Assembly (NCBI GenBank): GCA_902168255.1
Contig: CABHON010000001.1
Coordinates: 124,001 to 188,000 of the forward strand
Origin: an uncultured Legionella sp.
GTDB lineage: Bacteria; Pseudomonadota; Gammaproteobacteria; Legionellales; Legionellaceae
DNA: 64,000 nt
Reading direction: 5' to 3'
Numbering within the stretch: position 1 is the first letter of the stretch; each line of letters starts with the position of its first letter. The notes under the pieces were generated by a model. It saw nothing but the letters and a program-made list of their open reading frames with translations, made no database searches and was not told the origin of the DNA. The translations under genes and the position numbers were made by a program. Positions 63,487 through 64,000 of the stretch are shown here, piece after piece.

Positions 63487-64000
63487 TTAATTTAATTCCT
63501 CAATAGTAAAATGATGATTGGTATAAATACAAATATCCCCGGCAATTGCTAGGGATTTTTCAACAATCGATTTAGCTGAAAGTTTAGTATTATCATATAA
63601 TGCACGTGCAGCAGACTGGGCAAATGCACCCCCAGAACCGATGGCAATAATGCCTCCTTCAGGTTCAATAACATCACCATTTCCCGTTATGATTAGGGAG
63701 TTTTCATGATCGGCCACCGCTAATAAGGCTTCTAAACGCCGTAAAAATTTATCCGTACGCCAATCTTTAGCTAATTCTACTGCCGCTCGAATTAAATTTC
63801 CATGATGCAACTCTAACTTGGTTTCAAAACGTTCAAATAAAGTAAACGCATCCGCTGTACCACCAGCAAAGCCCGCAATAACTTTATCTTTATAGAGACG
63901 TCGTACTTTACGTGCATTGCCTTTCATAACAGTGTTTCCCACTGTTACTTGGCCATCTCCCCCTATAACAACTTTACCATCTCTTCGAACTGATAAAATT
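63487..64000 (-). CDS. hslV: ATP-dependent protease peptidase subunit HslV (5' end off window)
   Basis: Threonine peptidase forming the double ring of the HslUV protease. The minus strand reads [31 protein letters not shown] from the window edge, then [20 protein letters not shown] and [15 protein letters not shown]. Only the start codon and the first few residues (including the catalytic N-terminal Thr) lie beyond base 64000. Directly upstream of hslU as in most gammaproteobacteria; in E. coli this operon is driven by the heat-shock sigma factor. Confidence 0.95.
   Translation of the reverse strand, partial: ILSVRRDGKVVIGGDGQVTVGNTVMKGNARKVRRLYKDKVIAGFAGGTADAFTLFERFETKLELHHGNLIRAAVELAKDWRTDKFLRRLEALLAVADHENSLIITGNGDVIEPEGGIIAIGSGGAFAQSAARALYDNTKLSAKSIVEKSLAIAGDICIYTNHHFTIEELN

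Noticed and set aside
1-64000. CRISPR array, prophage structural genes, rRNA operon, replication origin
   Set aside because: No regularly spaced repeats, capsid or tail genes, rRNA sequence or DnaA-box cluster were seen.

Overview
This is a 64 kb stretch of an AT-rich gammaproteobacterial chromosome. Gene content and order are gammaproteobacterial: thrS-infC-rpmI-rplT, hslVU, ubiE/ubiH/ubiI/ispB, rlmI, rlmE, tldD and dapB. The long SNF2-type helicase, the RhuM relic, a CsrA paralogue beside HTH repressors, and several large proteins without recognisable homology (one with about six membrane segments) would fit a host-associated lineage such as Legionellales (Legionella/Coxiella/Aquicella-like). 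That placement is inference; no 16S gene or other decisive marker is present.

Layout. 1-8.1 kb is housekeeping: mrp (cut by the left edge), ubiE with a damaged or unusual 5' end, rlmI, a small coiled-coil protein, ispB-mscS, and one long gene in which a UbiH-like and a UbiI/VisC-like flavin monooxygenase are fused. 8.1-12.2 kb is the translation cluster tRNA-Val/thrS/infC/rpmI/rplT on the minus strand, with tmRNA (ssrA) on the plus strand. infC appears to use the rare AUU start. 12.2-27 kb is accessory DNA. It holds unknown small genes and an atypical repressor behind ssrA, a YhhQ-type transporter, an SDR enzyme, a CsrA paralogue, a type I restriction-modification system, a CI-like repressor that has probably lost self-cleavage, and a frameshifted GST gene. 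The R-M system carries a DUF3644 protein with a HEPN-like motif between hsdS and hsdR, and an AbiE toxin-antitoxin pair sits between hsdM and hsdS. 27-42 kb is mixed metabolism and repair: a secreted formamidase-like protein, pirin, def, pdxJ, the SNF2 helicase, a broken rhuM, a DJ-1 family protein, a nitrilase-like hydrolase, a YgjP-like protease, nemA-MFS, cutA and rhlE. 43-57.8 kb has gltX, ugpQ, cinA, dapB, mmsA-mmsB (valine degradation), rlmE, an MsrB-MsrA fusion and several uncharacterised, possibly secreted or membrane proteins. 57.8-64 kb is a minus-strand cluster hslV (cut by the right edge)-hslU-hemE, then leuA-tldD.

Four kinds of small palindromic or terminal-inverted-repeat element are scattered between genes. 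The clearest is a roughly 123-bp element with ends like TATACTC...GAGTATA. It occurs at least three times (8.8, 47.5 and 50.4 kb), each time touching a stop codon. A 134-bp TA-ended element sits directly upstream of ssrA. Three genes (ubiE, GST, rhuM) are interrupted in this window, which suggests either ongoing gene decay or local sequence errors in homopolymer runs.
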